Shown: piece after piece, positions 50,909-61,062 of the stretch
How positions within the stretch are numbered: position 1 is the stretch's first letter
Layout of the letters: each line of letters begins with the position of its first letter
Origin: Trypanosoma brucei gambiense DAL972
Taxonomy: Eukaryota > Euglenozoa > Kinetoplastea > Trypanosomatida > Trypanosomatidae
Length of the DNA stretch: 64,000 bases
Direction of reading: 5' to 3'
Assembly: GCF_000210295.1 (NCBI RefSeq)
Contig: NC_026736.1
Span: 434,001-498,000 of the forward strand
Notes under the pieces: generated by a model
Databases searched by the model: none
Seen by the model: the letters and a program-made list of their open reading frames with translations, nothing else
What the model was told of the DNA's origin: nothing
Position numbers and translations under genes: made by a program

Positions 50909-53755
50909 CTAGTGAGATTCACTGAAACTGCCGTCAATGCTGGTTGTGTCCTCTTCCGTGCTTCCGCTAACCGACGTGGACGAGGAGGAAAGAACCCCAC
51001 TGCAGCGGAAGCACCGGATGTAGTACACATTGCGTCGCACATCCATTCCTTCCGTCTCCATTCCAGGATAGTTCCGGTGGATGTGAAGAAAATTGACTCC
51101 ATCGTTGTCAAGATCAAGGTAGTCCTTGTCAAGGCAATCGAAACAAAACGCTGCTGGGCACTCATAACACATAAATAGCGCCCCATCTGTTGTCGCAACC
51201 TTTTCGCAAAGGTCGCATCTGTGACGTGGGCACGTCCAATTCCGCGGGGCTGAAACACCCTCCGGTAGGACGCGCTCGTTAGCACACTCTGCATGATAGG
51301 CTTTCATGCACCAAGAACAATGGAAAAGAGGTTGTAATGGCCGCATCCCCTCCCCGCACACAAAGCACTCGTGGGTGACACCAATTGTCCCCCGAGCAAC
51401 GCGACCGATGGGCTTTGCCGAAAGCATAGTTGATGCTCCTCCCGCCTCCATGCGCAAAATATCATCAACTATCGCATCGTCCTCGGTGTTGCTCTGATCT
51501 TGGGGGGAAACGAAAGGAACTTGAGCACTCTCCACACCCTCACCTGCACCGGAATCGATAACAACGGGGTCATCTTTTTTCATCCCCTGCTGTTCTTCAG
51601 TTAGTCCGTCGCGGTGATCCTTCGACCCGACACTCCAGTGTTCTTCCCTGTTCTCACCGCTTGTTGATGTCGAAAAAAGTTGTTGAATGTAACTACCCGG
51701 TATTTCTGTAGCTGAGTTATCATCACCCACTGCAGCGCCATCTACGACAAACTCGCCTAAGGAGAGCCTCCGCAAGGCGATGTCTTGAATACGCTCCTCA
51801 ACTGTCTCTTTGCAACAAAGACGAAACACGCGGACGGTGCGCGTTTGCCCAATGCGGTGCGCCCTGTCAGCAGCCTGTCTGTCCATTTGCGGATTGAAGT
51901 TAGCGTCAAAGAGAATAACGATATCAGCGCCAGTAAGAGTTATCCCAACTCCCCCTGACATTGTGGAAATAAGGAACACAAACACTTTGGATGCCGGTCC
52001 GTTGAAACGCGCCATCGAGAGCTCACGCTCTACTCGCTGTGCACTGCCATCTATACGCTCATGACTGTAGTCACGCAGGATGCAAAGCCCTTGCAAAAGG
52101 TCCAGGACACATGTGAAGTTCGAGAAAATAAGACACCGGTGACCGTTCATATGGAATTCACGCAACATACGATCAAGCTCTATCATCTTCCCGCTTGGTG
52201 CTATGATCGATCTCTCATCTAGCGAAATACCACATGCCGACAGTCGGTCCTCCACTCTAGTAAGAGAGTCCCGTCCCTCCATGGTTAGCAGACGGAGCGC
52301 AAGTGGGTGACTGCAAATCACTCGTTGATGTGCCAAATGGTTCTGGAATACACCACCATCCTCCCTGAGAGCCCGTTCCGTCATTCTCAACAGCAGCGCC
52401 CGTTGTATTCTGGTAGGTTCCACCATAATGACTGGTTCGTCCACACGCGGGGGGATGCCAAGATCGGTGTTAGACTTCGTTCGCCGCAGCATAACGTGTT
52501 GCAGAAGCTTTGCACAGTTGTTTGCGGCCGAAATGGTATCACCACCGTTCCTCTCGTAGAGGGCGCAAAATGAGGGATAAAGGAACATCATTATACTCCA
52601 CACCTCCTTCACAGAATTCTGAATCGGTGTGCCCGTCATGGCTAACCGGAAGCACGCTGTGATCCTCCGAGCCACATGAGAGATTGTCGCCGTGCTTTCC
52701 TTCAGCATGTGTGCCTCATCCACAACGGCAACCACCCACGACCGCTTACAAAAGAAACCCCGATCTCTACGTAAAATCGCGGGAGTAGTAACAAAAACGC
52801 CGCGCTTACTACCCCTTCCACCGCGGAGCATTGCTCGTTCTTTGCCGTCACCGTTGTAACTCACCACATGTAGCGTAGGTGCCCATCGGGACAACTCCCG
52901 CACCCAACCTGTGACGGTGTTGAGGGGCACCACAATTAGGTGAGGGCCACCAACGTTGTAAAGTGTCTTTAAACCGTTGAGGAACGCCGAAACTTGTGCC
53001 GTTTTCCCCAGACCCATGTCATCACCAAGAACGCTGGGCATTCCACTATGAAAACGATTTACCAAAAATTGGACTCCATCGAACTGGTATGGACGTAGCA
53101 CGTACCCGTCAGGGGAATTCGTTGTTTCACGACTCAATATTTTTGGTGGAAGGAACTGAGATGACTGCACCCCGTCCTGGATCAAACGCATCGTCTTACT
53201 TGTGAAAAAGGGCTGGTAAGTACATGCCAGTTCCACATCTTTGGAAAGTTCCCAAAGAAACTGTTGCTCGAACCGTTCGGCCAATTCTTCTCGGTCGGCA
53301 TTGGAAAGCTTTTCCCATAGGACATCGCCCAGTGACACCTGGTTCTGTTTCACCTTGTCGTCCACATCGGCAGAAACATTGGCCACATCATTTTCCTCCG
53401 ACGTGACATCGGTCGAACTTTCTTGTCGAACTGGTGGGTCTTTAGGGCGGACAAAAACCTTGCCCCTGTCACCAAGAAGAAGCCGCAGCTCTTCCTCCTC
53501 TTCCTCCCCATCATCAGGAAGCAAGAGGACCTTCACGGGACTCGATGAAACAGTGGCAACATTCGTCCAATCCTCCTCTTCGGCAGCACCGACCAAGCTT
53601 GTTACATCATGGTCGCTCGCCCCCACATCCGCCACAGGTGTTTCCGCTTCGGAATTCAGTGCTGAGAAATCAACGAAGGTGCGGTTCCGTTTGAGACTCG
53701 CACGAGCCGGATTTCGGCTCTCTAGAAAGGCAGCAACGGGGTTCTCAAACTTCAT
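50909..53755 (-). CDS. SNF2-family ATPase with C-terminal PHD/C5HCH-like zinc fingers
   Basis: 948 aa from the first ATG at 53755 (MKFENPVAAF). The N-terminal 210 residues are acidic and disordered. The ATPase begins at LRPYQFDGVQFLVNRF. Walker A is GDDMGLGKT (244-252), the DEAH box is at 346-349, TGTPIQNS follows, and the second lobe has RCLIFSNF, GGVGITLTGAD and RAHRIGQTRTVRV, so it should be an active DNA translocase. Zinc modules occupy about 795-918. The first fits a PHD finger (CFVC...CSWC...HAEC...CPRH). It runs directly into CDLCEK...CYECPAAFCFDC, like the PHD-C5HCH tandem of NSD methyltransferases. A further CFRC follows. The protein should remodel nucleosomes or other DNA-protein complexes in the nucleus and read histone tails. 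Confidence 0.92.
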   Translation of the reverse strand: MKFENPVAAFLESRNPARASLKRNRTFVDFSALNSEAETPVADVGASDHDVTSLVGAAEEEDWTNVATVSSSPVKVLLLPDDGEEEEEELRLLLGDRGKVFVRPKDPPVRQESSTDVTSEENDVANVSADVDDKVKQNQVSLGDVLWEKLSNADREELAERFEQQFLWELSKDVELACTYQPFFTSKTMRLIQDGVQSSQFLPPKILSRETTNSPDGYVLRPYQFDGVQFLVNRFHSGMPSVLGDDMGLGKTAQVSAFLNGLKTLYNVGGPHLIVVPLNTVTGWVRELSRWAPTLHVVSYNGDGKERAMLRGGRGSKRGVFVTTPAILRRDRGFFCKRSWVVAVVDEAHMLKESTATISHVARRITACFRLAMTGTPIQNSVKEVWSIMMFLYPSFCALYERNGGDTISAANNCAKLLQHVMLRRTKSNTDLGIPPRVDEPVIMVEPTRIQRALLLRMTERALREDGGVFQNHLAHQRVICSHPLALRLLTMEGRDSLTRVEDRLSACGISLDERSIIAPSGKMIELDRMLREFHMNGHRCLIFSNFTCVLDLLQGLCILRDYSHERIDGSAQRVERELSMARFNGPASKVFVFLISTMSGGVGITLTGADIVILFDANFNPQMDRQAADRAHRIGQTRTVRVFRLCCKETVEERIQDIALRRLSLGEFVVDGAAVGDDNSATEIPGSYIQQLFSTSTSGENREEHWSVGSKDHRDGLTEEQQGMKKDDPVVIDSGAGEGVESAQVPFVSPQDQSNTEDDAIVDDILRMEAGGASTMLSAKPIGRVARGTIGVTHECFVCGEGMRPLQPLFHCSWCMKAYHAECANERVLPEGVSAPRNWTCPRHRCDLCEKVATTDGALFMCYECPAAFCFDCLDKDYLDLDNDGVNFLHIHRNYPGMETEGMDVRRNVYYIRCFRCSGVLSSSSTSVSGSTEEDTTSIDGSFSESH

Positions 53756-54270
53756 CGGTGTGCCTGTGTGATAAATTCCCTGTCTTCTTGCAGTAAAACA
53801 CCGACAAATCACCAATGAAAGGGTAAACGTTAGGTAGTAAAAAGTAGCGACGTGGATTCCAGTACAAAGATGCCCGCTTCAGACAAAACACTAGTGAACC
53901 CCCCTCACAGTTATTAAGGTTTCAAGATTTATTCAATCATAATTGAAGAATAACACAAATGTAGAAACGTTAAGTACGAATGACGTGGCGATAACACCGA
54001 CTCACCACCCATTGGACATGTTCGAAAGACCGAGCGATTCACCACGCCATCACATTGCGCAAACACATAAACATGTTTGCGAAACAGGGTGCTACAATCA
54101 ACATAATTTCCGATAAATTCTTCTTTGAAATAAAAGGTGTCCTCACGCAACGGCTTTCGGTACTGTATACTCTTCAGGACTACGCTCGCCTTCACTAAAC
54201 CCGCTCGTCACCCAATTCGCCCTCCAGGGGTTACAAATACAGTCACTGCTTGGTCCCCAATGGCTATAGT
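53756..54270. other. Intergenic region between PP2C and the SNF2 gene
   Basis: About 0.5 kb with the PP2C 3' UTR and the SNF2 5' UTR. No gene is seen. Confidence 0.6.
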
Positions 54271-55359
54271 TTACCATGTGCTAGTAGCGTTAAGTTCCTC
54301 ACGTGTTGTAACACGACTCAGAACAAGTGTAATATCGTCTACCTTCCCACCCTTTGCATCTTCCACACCAAACTTCCTGAGCATCGACGCCCACGGCGTC
54401 TGCGCGCTTTCGTCAAGTGAAGTCTTATATGCGTCCTGTACAATGCGCTGAGCAACACGCTGTGGGTCCACATATGCAACCTTGTCGTTTGCAAATATGG
54501 GACCGAGTAAGAGGCCCACAAGCGGGACCCGCTCAAGTGCGCTCCCCTGCACATGGCCAATCCAGCCCGCGTCAGCTGCGAGGGATATGTTGAAGCGATT
54601 GTCAAAAAGACCATCCGTGCCAGTTATCACCACATCACCCCTCTGCACAGGGATCTTCTCTCGGGTCGCGTCACTCACGCGATCAGAAAAAGCACGGCCC
54701 TGCAAATGTGGAGGAAGTACAGCAAGTTGAAAAGGCGCATTGAACCCATGGACCTTCTCATGTACACGGTGCTGGACCTGCCTGTTCCGCACCACGAGCA
54801 CGCCGCTGTCGCCCACATTGGCAACATCGAGGTAGTGTTCACCACTGTTGTCCTTCTGCAGCGCCACAACACATGCCGTACTACTTCCAGCCTTCACAGC
54901 CTTATCATGAAGCACCTTGTCGAAGGCAGATTGGAGAATCACCTCTGGGTTTAGCTCCTTGCGGTGGGTCTCAGAAAAGTGCTTGGCATTCTCCATAAGC
55001 GAGTTTGCAAAGTGTGAGGCGTCAACACCCTCGTCACGCCATCCTCCGACACCATCCGCAACACCGATAACTTTGTACGTGTTGGACACAAAAAAACTGT
55101 CCTCCCCACAGTCCAACTCGATAAAACTGGCACGCTTCCTCCATAACATGGATTGACGCCGTTTCCGCTCCTCCACATCACTACGATAATTCTGTGCAGG
55201 ACTGGGCTTTGCTTTGCAGAAAGCCCATGTCTGAAGCACAAGTTCCTCATTGTCCCGCTCCTCTTCTGGGATGTCATCCGGTGGTGGGCCCCAATCCAAA
55301 GACTTCCCATTCACAGGTGTTTGTCCCGGTGTGGTGGTTACACTGCTTTGTCCTCCCAT
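54271..55359 (-). CDS. PP2C-type protein phosphatase, PTC7-like
   Basis: 362 aa. Motifs of the PTC7/SpoIIE-like branch of PP2C are present: GEDSFF (85-90, metal aspartate), GVADGVGGW (99-107), GSSTACVVAL, NVGDSGVLVVR, TDGLFDN (248-254) and KVDDITLVLS. The metal-binding aspartates are all present. Human PPTC7 and yeast Ptc7 are mitochondrial. Here the N-terminus is MGGQSSVT, which fits the N-myristoylation consensus (Gly2, Ser6), so this enzyme may sit on a membrane facing the cytosol instead. The first 80 residues are an extension rich in Pro and charged residues. The first ATG is used; no later Met precedes the domain closely. Confidence 0.92.
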   Translation of the reverse strand: MGGQSSVTTTPGQTPVNGKSLDWGPPPDDIPEEERDNEELVLQTWAFCKAKPSPAQNYRSDVEERKRRQSMLWRKRASFIELDCGEDSFFVSNTYKVIGVADGVGGWRDEGVDASHFANSLMENAKHFSETHRKELNPEVILQSAFDKVLHDKAVKAGSSTACVVALQKDNSGEHYLDVANVGDSGVLVVRNRQVQHRVHEKVHGFNAPFQLAVLPPHLQGRAFSDRVSDATREKIPVQRGDVVITGTDGLFDNRFNISLAADAGWIGHVQGSALERVPLVGLLLGPIFANDKVAYVDPQRVAQRIVQDAYKTSLDESAQTPWASMLRKFGVEDAKGGKVDDITLVLSRVTTREELNATSTW

Positions 55360-55789
55360 TACCCTAGTTCTACAACTTGAGAGACCAACATAAAATACTC
55401 ATTGGAAGGGACGGATTAGAAAGAGCGAATGGAATGCGTACCACGCAGGAACTAACAACCATCAATTTTGTTAAACGGAAAAAAAAAATAAGATTTGGAG
55501 CCGGTGGATGCGCTCGCCGCTTTTAGTTTTGTTTATCTGTTTGTTTATTTGCAACCTTTCAAGGGTTAAAATGACCCGCACAACAGAGGGAAAGAAGGAT
55601 CAACACGGAATATAAACAAAAACAGCAGCAAAAAGTAAGACCGTCTTGGAACGTCGCGGTTAACCGTCCCCCTCAGCCTCCAAAATGTAGAACCACAATA
55701 TATGAACGCGAGGACAGCACCAACTTCCAATAAACTTGTCATACCGCCTGTGCCCAACACGCTGTAACCCTCTACTCTGACCTGTGGAA
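55360..55789. other. Intergenic region between the Rieske gene and PP2C
   Basis: A-rich plus-strand run near 55481-55490 and short GTTT repeats near 55530-55550. No gene is seen. Confidence 0.6.
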
Positions 55790-57193
55790 TCAGGGTCCCA
55801 AATTATCGGGGTCGTCCGTAACCACGTCAGACTCCAGCACCCCCAAGGAGAGGAGGGCATTCTTCCCCATAGTTACGAACTCGGTGGGGCCAGACACAAA
55901 GGCTAAAGGGGGGGAAGTGCGGACAAACTCGCCCATAATTTCCTCAACGTCCCACAATGTCGGACGACGCCCACAAGTGGTATGAGGACGCAACAGGTGG
56001 TTTGACATTGCACTTGGGTCTTGTTTGGTGAGGTAACAATGAAATCGATACATGAAGCGATCGCCCTGATGGCTGCACCAACGAACAAGGTCATCACACC
56101 TTGGAAGGAGTGACTCCTTCCCATCCACGTGGAGATGAACAACCTGTATCATGGCAATATTCCCCTCATCCGTCGACACAGGCGATTGCGAACCGTCGAA
56201 GAGACGCTTAAGCAAAGCATACGGTGCGGTCAAGCCGATACCAGCGGAGAGAACAACAACACGTCCCTCCAATTCGAGCAACCGCCTGATGTTATGCGAG
56301 AGAGTAAAACGGCCGCCGACTAAAAGAAGAGGAAATCGCTGTTGCAGACCATTTTTAAGCATCCATGTGCTCCCTCCGCGGCTTCCTTTAGCTTCCTTAA
56401 TGATCAAAGTGAAGAGACAACCCTCCTTGTCCGTCTCAACTACCGTCCACCGACGCCTTAGAAACCTGCCGGAGGGGCCACGGATAGGTAGTTCCAAGTC
56501 TACAAACTGCCCAGGTTGGGGGGAAAGATCCAAAACACTACGGCAACTACTGAAAAAGAACTCCTTTGTGCCATCACACACGTGCTCCGCTCGTGCACAA
56601 TACACAACTTTGCCTTGCGTGAAGCCACATGGGAGCAATTGGCTTCCGGACAACCCAAGCATTCCCAAGACCTGCCCACTACGGAGGGAACTGTGAAAGG
56701 TTTTAGAACGAATACCGTCGTTGCTGATAGGCTTCGTCATGGGGCGATCCTTGTTCGCTAAAGCCATCTCGGCGTACGCATCACTGTCGAGAGCAGGACC
56801 AGAGGTGTTTAGCGTCACATACACTTCACCATGTTCAACCGTGACTGTATGAATGCGCTGCTTCCTCCCCTTGGATCGCACAACCTGCTTGCCATTTCTG
56901 TCGATAGTGCCCGATGGTGTCATTTGCAGCGCCCAGTAGAGACCCTCTCCAGTGTCTAAGGTAATGCGGTACTGATGCCACGGACAAACAATGCAGGGGT
57001 GGCCACCCATATCCTCAATATCGCCCTCAAGTAACGGCCCCCCATGGTGGTAACAGGCGTTGTCGATAGCATAAAATTGGTTGTTATAAAGGCACACAAC
57101 AATATTCCGTTCGCCGCATTTAATAAGTTGTCGACTTTTATCTTTAAACAGATGGGCCGAACCGACGTGGATACGAACAGGCTCTCCCGTCAT
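55790..57193 (-). CDS. Rieske [2Fe-2S] domain fused to ferredoxin-reductase-like flavoprotein
   Basis: 467 aa. The N-terminal 115 residues are a Rieske domain of the ferredoxin type. The cluster ligands are C47 and H49 (ACYHHGG) and C70 and H73 (CPWH), giving C-x-H ... C-x2-H. From about 190 the protein looks like a ferredoxin-NADP reductase module. There is a flavin-binding-like strand LRRRWTVVE (the usual R-x-Y-S/T is R-x-W-T), the nucleotide-binding segment VVVLSAGIGLTAPYALL (like GGIG.TP) and a C-terminal FVSGPTEFV. It therefore should pass electrons from NAD(P)H through flavin to the Rieske cluster, or the reverse, within one chain. The partner or substrate is unknown. There is no targeting sequence, so it is probably cytosolic. 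The first ATG directly starts the Rieske fold. Confidence 0.85.
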   Translation of the reverse strand: MTGEPVRIHVGSAHLFKDKSRQLIKCGERNIVVCLYNNQFYAIDNACYHHGGPLLEGDIEDMGGHPCIVCPWHQYRITLDTGEGLYWALQMTPSGTIDRNGKQVVRSKGRKQRIHTVTVEHGEVYVTLNTSGPALDSDAYAEMALANKDRPMTKPISNDGIRSKTFHSSLRSGQVLGMLGLSGSQLLPCGFTQGKVVYCARAEHVCDGTKEFFFSSCRSVLDLSPQPGQFVDLELPIRGPSGRFLRRRWTVVETDKEGCLFTLIIKEAKGSRGGSTWMLKNGLQQRFPLLLVGGRFTLSHNIRRLLELEGRVVVLSAGIGLTAPYALLKRLFDGSQSPVSTDEGNIAMIQVVHLHVDGKESLLPRCDDLVRWCSHQGDRFMYRFHCYLTKQDPSAMSNHLLRPHTTCGRRPTLWDVEEIMGEFVRTSPPLAFVSGPTEFVTMGKNALLSLGVLESDVVTDDPDNLGP

Positions 57194-57471
57194 CGAACAC
57201 TAATCCACCGCATCAAACTATTCTTAATTATATGAATCCTTGGGGTTTCCCTTCCTCTAAAATAAAAATTTCGAGTTCGGGCTAGCACCACAGGGGAGAA
57301 AAAGAACCTCAGCTAAAGCAACATTATCAGTGTGCAAGGAAAGCATGCCGGCGCACGCGTTCCTTCCAAAGACATACAACACACGCGCGCACACGTGGGT
57401 GTGAACAAATCTTTTACTTGAAAATGATATTTTTATTACCTCGTTTCGGTAAGCATCCAAAAAGAACCCAC

Positions 57472-60144
57472 CTACGCCCCCTTCAATGAAAATTTCTGCT
57501 TCTCTGCGTTCTCCACCACACGCTCCCGGTGGAGCCCTTTCCGGCGACGAACCCGCTCAAGCAGCTGCTCTGCGATATTCTTCGTTGCCACTTCGGCTCC
57601 GTGCTCCTCAATCTCCTCGCGTGTGGTGGGCGTAAAGTACGGGTCTGCATCCAACACATTCCAGTGACTCATCTGTAACTGCGCTGTGGAGGCACCTTGA
57701 GTCACTACACGCAGCTCGTCCTGCAACCCGAATGCCTCGACTGCTGGAAGCAAGCAGCGGATGTAAAATAGGTCACTGCCCTCATTGGGGACCTCCTCTA
57801 TAATGTCAGAACGCCGGCGACTCAGCGAACCGTATATTTTACCCTGAGTCGCACCGGAGGAGTAGACAGTGCACTCATAGACCGGCTCCACAAGTCGCCT
57901 TGAGTGCAGCTCCATCGCTGCACGACAGGCATCCCGAACACAAGGCAGTACCATCCCACCTGTGAGACTCGTAGAAGCCTCAACATTGATATCAGTTATC
58001 ACAAACGCAATGTTGAACATTGGCTCCTGTGCCATGGGGCCGCTTTCTGCCGCTGCTTGGAATCCAGCTACAATCGAGTCTTTCCAGTGGTTGAATCTCT
58101 GCAACACCCCCAATGAATCTGTATGCTCACTGAAGTTCAGCAAGAGGGTAACACCAACAAACTTTAGCTTCTGTGGGCCGCAGGCAACAACGCCATGCTC
58201 GATTTCCTTTGACCACCGTTTGTTCGCGTTCAGTGCGCCCCCAATGCGTTGAATCACATGTCCAGCAGTACCACGATTCTTGTTGTCATCTTTTATTATA
58301 TCCAGAACTTCCTGAGGCATACACCGAGCGTATAGCGTAACCGCAAACGCACCGTCGGGTGTGGTAGCAGTGTGCAGCTTCGGCTTAGCACTTGGGCCGG
58401 TGGCTACGATGGTCTCGCGGAACGAGACGATTGATTCGGACACCATCACCTCCACGCGCGCAAAAGTGTCGATCAGATCCCTCAGGCAGCGCTCCATGTG
58501 AACCTCCCCGGCGGTCCCGATCACGTGTTCCCCTGTCGGAAGTATGCTCACCTCTACTTGAGGATCCACCTTGTAGAGCAGCCGCAGTCCCTGCTGCAGC
58601 AGAAAGAGGTCTTTCGGATCCCGTGGAAACACAGAAGCTCGAACAATAGAGGTACTCGGCAGCACAAGGGGGTTTAGAGGTGGAACACCTTCTAGACTTG
58701 AGAGAGTAGCATATTTGGCAATGTAAGGCGTGAGCCCTCCGACACCGCAGAGGGTCCCGCTGCAAACCTCATCCGCTTCATCCAGCCCGGCTCCACGAAA
58801 TAAAAACACCTTTCCCACGGTAGCCTCAACAACTTTGTCATCACTATGCACGTACATCTTCATCCCCGGACGAAGCCGACCACTGTAAACGCGGGCAAAC
58901 CCAATAAACGCATCGTCATCATTTCCCTCCCTGCCAAGAGTAGTACCAACAAGGAACTGTGTGTCCACAAGTTTACAGACGTACACAACACAGGGAACAT
59001 CGGGTGCGGGAGAGCAATTCATCAGAGCCTCACGAACAGCAGTTGGTGCTTCGTCGAAACGGGGGATGAGAAACCGTAACCGCCGCCGCTGCGCAGAAAC
59101 AGGAGAGTCCAACTTTGAACACACAGTACTTAACACACACTTTGCCAGTGGCATCCACGAAGAGAGCAGTGCCTTTAACTTACCACGCTGACCCCGTCTC
59201 GGATTATTCCACAACTTCTCCGGTATGCCCAACTTAGCAGCCATGCTGAGCTGTTTCTCAGGCCCGTCATCCTTTTCATCGAGAAACACACTGTACAATT
59301 TCCATATCGGCTCTAGCATCAACTGCACTGCCAACGTCTGCTGTCCTGCCCGTCGCGGAGTCGTGTCCACGCCCTTCATTTGAGGTTTCAGATAGTACTC
59401 ACCCCAAAGGTGCTTCTGGAGATCAGGTACACCTAATTTGCCTTCGTACAGACGGGAGAAAAACTCAGTAGAGAAGGCCCATCCATCGTGGCAGCTGGCA
59501 AAAAGTACATTCCCCTTCGTAGGGCAAAACCAGACATCGTCACTTGGGTCATCCCGTTCCTTCCCCGCTACACAATCCTCCTCCTGTATCTTTAATTGAT
59601 TTGCAAACCCCGCCAGCGCAGCATTGCACGTCTCCACGATGGAGCGCATGCGGTAGTAAGCCTCCTCTGGACTCAGCTGCTGCACGGTGATGAGCAAATC
59701 CACCTTGTTCAGTACCAGACACATGGAGAGCCCCTCACGGTATGCGTGGCGCAAAATGCCGTTAGATTGCTGAGTCACACCATCTACCACATCCACAATA
59801 ACAACAGCTCCATCGCACAGCCGCATAGCAGTGGAAACTTCACACGAGAAATCGATGTGTCCAGGTGAGTCGACCAAGTTCAAGAGGTGTTCGACACCTT
59901 CGTGTAGATGGCGCAGCACTACGGAGCTGGCCTTCATTGTGATACGACGCTCCTGCTCGTCTGGTCGAGAGTCAAGAAGACGAACTTCTCCAGCCAGCTG
60001 CGGCGAGAGGATGCCGTTGCTCGCGACAAGATAATCACTAAGTGTGGTTTTTCCATGATCTACATGAGCCACGACACAGAAATTACGTATCCTTTCAGGT
60101 TCCTGTCCAAGGCGTTGCAAGTGCTCAGTCGTTTCGAGATTCAT
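57472..60144 (-). CDS. EFL1: Elongation factor-like GTPase 1 (EFL1/Ria1)
   Basis: 890 aa, an EF-2-related GTPase. G1 is AHVDHGKT (26-33), G2 lies in RRITMKASS (T69), G3 is DSPGH (92-96) and G4 is NKVD (146-149). The segment YLVASNGILSPQLAGEVRLLDSRPDEQERRITM is characteristic of EFL1 (human [32 protein letters not shown]) and distinguishes it from EF-2 and the spliceosomal Snu114. EFL1 with SBDS releases eIF6/Tif6 from late 60S subunits in the cytoplasm. The trypanosome protein is shorter than human EFL1 (1120 aa) because the insertions in the second domain are reduced. The EF-2 diphthamide histidine loop is not conserved, as expected for EFL1. The ATG at 60144 starts 17 residues before the G domain. 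Confidence 0.9.
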   Translation of the reverse strand: MNLETTEHLQRLGQEPERIRNFCVVAHVDHGKTTLSDYLVASNGILSPQLAGEVRLLDSRPDEQERRITMKASSVVLRHLHEGVEHLLNLVDSPGHIDFSCEVSTAMRLCDGAVVIVDVVDGVTQQSNGILRHAYREGLSMCLVLNKVDLLITVQQLSPEEAYYRMRSIVETCNAALAGFANQLKIQEEDCVAGKERDDPSDDVWFCPTKGNVLFASCHDGWAFSTEFFSRLYEGKLGVPDLQKHLWGEYYLKPQMKGVDTTPRRAGQQTLAVQLMLEPIWKLYSVFLDEKDDGPEKQLSMAAKLGIPEKLWNNPRRGQRGKLKALLSSWMPLAKCVLSTVCSKLDSPVSAQRRRLRFLIPRFDEAPTAVREALMNCSPAPDVPCVVYVCKLVDTQFLVGTTLGREGNDDDAFIGFARVYSGRLRPGMKMYVHSDDKVVEATVGKVFLFRGAGLDEADEVCSGTLCGVGGLTPYIAKYATLSSLEGVPPLNPLVLPSTSIVRASVFPRDPKDLFLLQQGLRLLYKVDPQVEVSILPTGEHVIGTAGEVHMERCLRDLIDTFARVEVMVSESIVSFRETIVATGPSAKPKLHTATTPDGAFAVTLYARCMPQEVLDIIKDDNKNRGTAGHVIQRIGGALNANKRWSKEIEHGVVACGPQKLKFVGVTLLLNFSEHTDSLGVLQRFNHWKDSIVAGFQAAAESGPMAQEPMFNIAFVITDINVEASTSLTGGMVLPCVRDACRAAMELHSRRLVEPVYECTVYSSGATQGKIYGSLSRRRSDIIEEVPNEGSDLFYIRCLLPAVEAFGLQDELRVVTQGASTAQLQMSHWNVLDADPYFTPTTREEIEEHGAEVATKNIAEQLLERVRRRKGLHRERVVENAEKQKFSLKGA

Positions 60145-61062
60145 TTCCTCTCGCCCTCCACACAGCTGACAGCAATACCAGCGCCGTCTTTTTTTTTTTT
60201 AATCTTTTCTTGGAACTGCTCAAACCGTTAAGTTGGCCGTATACATAAATGTATATGCACCTTCGGAAGCAAAACAGTTTGCCCTCACGGGACAAGTACA
60301 ACAGAAGTCTCGTACACTGTGTGGAAAGTCGCCTTGTACTCACCACCACACTTGTCACTGTTATTGGGCCTCTCCTGTCCCTGCTGTCTCGGTCACTTCA
60401 ACTAAATATGGAATTACGGTGCGAAAAAAAAAATTAGGAGAACTGGTCTCATTGATTTCAAACAAACAGTAAAGCGATAGCGAAACAACAGTGGTGACAA
60501 CACAGAGACGGTGGATTCACAAACCATTATTTGTCCTGCCTCACGCCGCCAGGAGGAGTTTTCGCACTGCATCCTAAAGACAATCACTTCTTTTTCGATT
60601 ATTTGCATCAGCCTGACCCTCCTCCACACACACATACACACACACATCCTCACTTCCTACCTTCCTGAGGGGGTCATTACCACACTTGTGACCATATGCC
60701 CATGCGTAAACTTGTATCGAAAAAAAAAAAAGACACACTGAACAAACAAGCCACTGGCATGCGAAAGGAGAAAATAAAGAAAGTGTGTTGTCGCCTCCCT
60801 CAGCACACAATGAAACCCACAACAGCATATTTCTATCCGGGATGAGCAGAATATGTAAACTGAGGACATGCACATGGCAAGCACCGCCACCCCTTTCTGA
60901 TACTTTGATGTGTCTCTTTTTTGCATGTGAGTGTGTAATTACTCCTTTGCGGGCGTCCATACGCACGTATAAGCACACTGCGGCATCTACTCCCTAAACA
61001 CCCCAACCTGGGCGCGCTACATAATAAAACAATTCATAAACAACACAGTTCACCAATAGGGT
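60145..61062. other. Intergenic region between the Fo subunit gene and EFL1
   Basis: About 0.9 kb with A/T homopolymers (60189-60200, 60720-60731) and CA repeats near 60625-60647. Minus-strand frames of up to 134 codons lack motifs. No gene is called. Confidence 0.5.
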
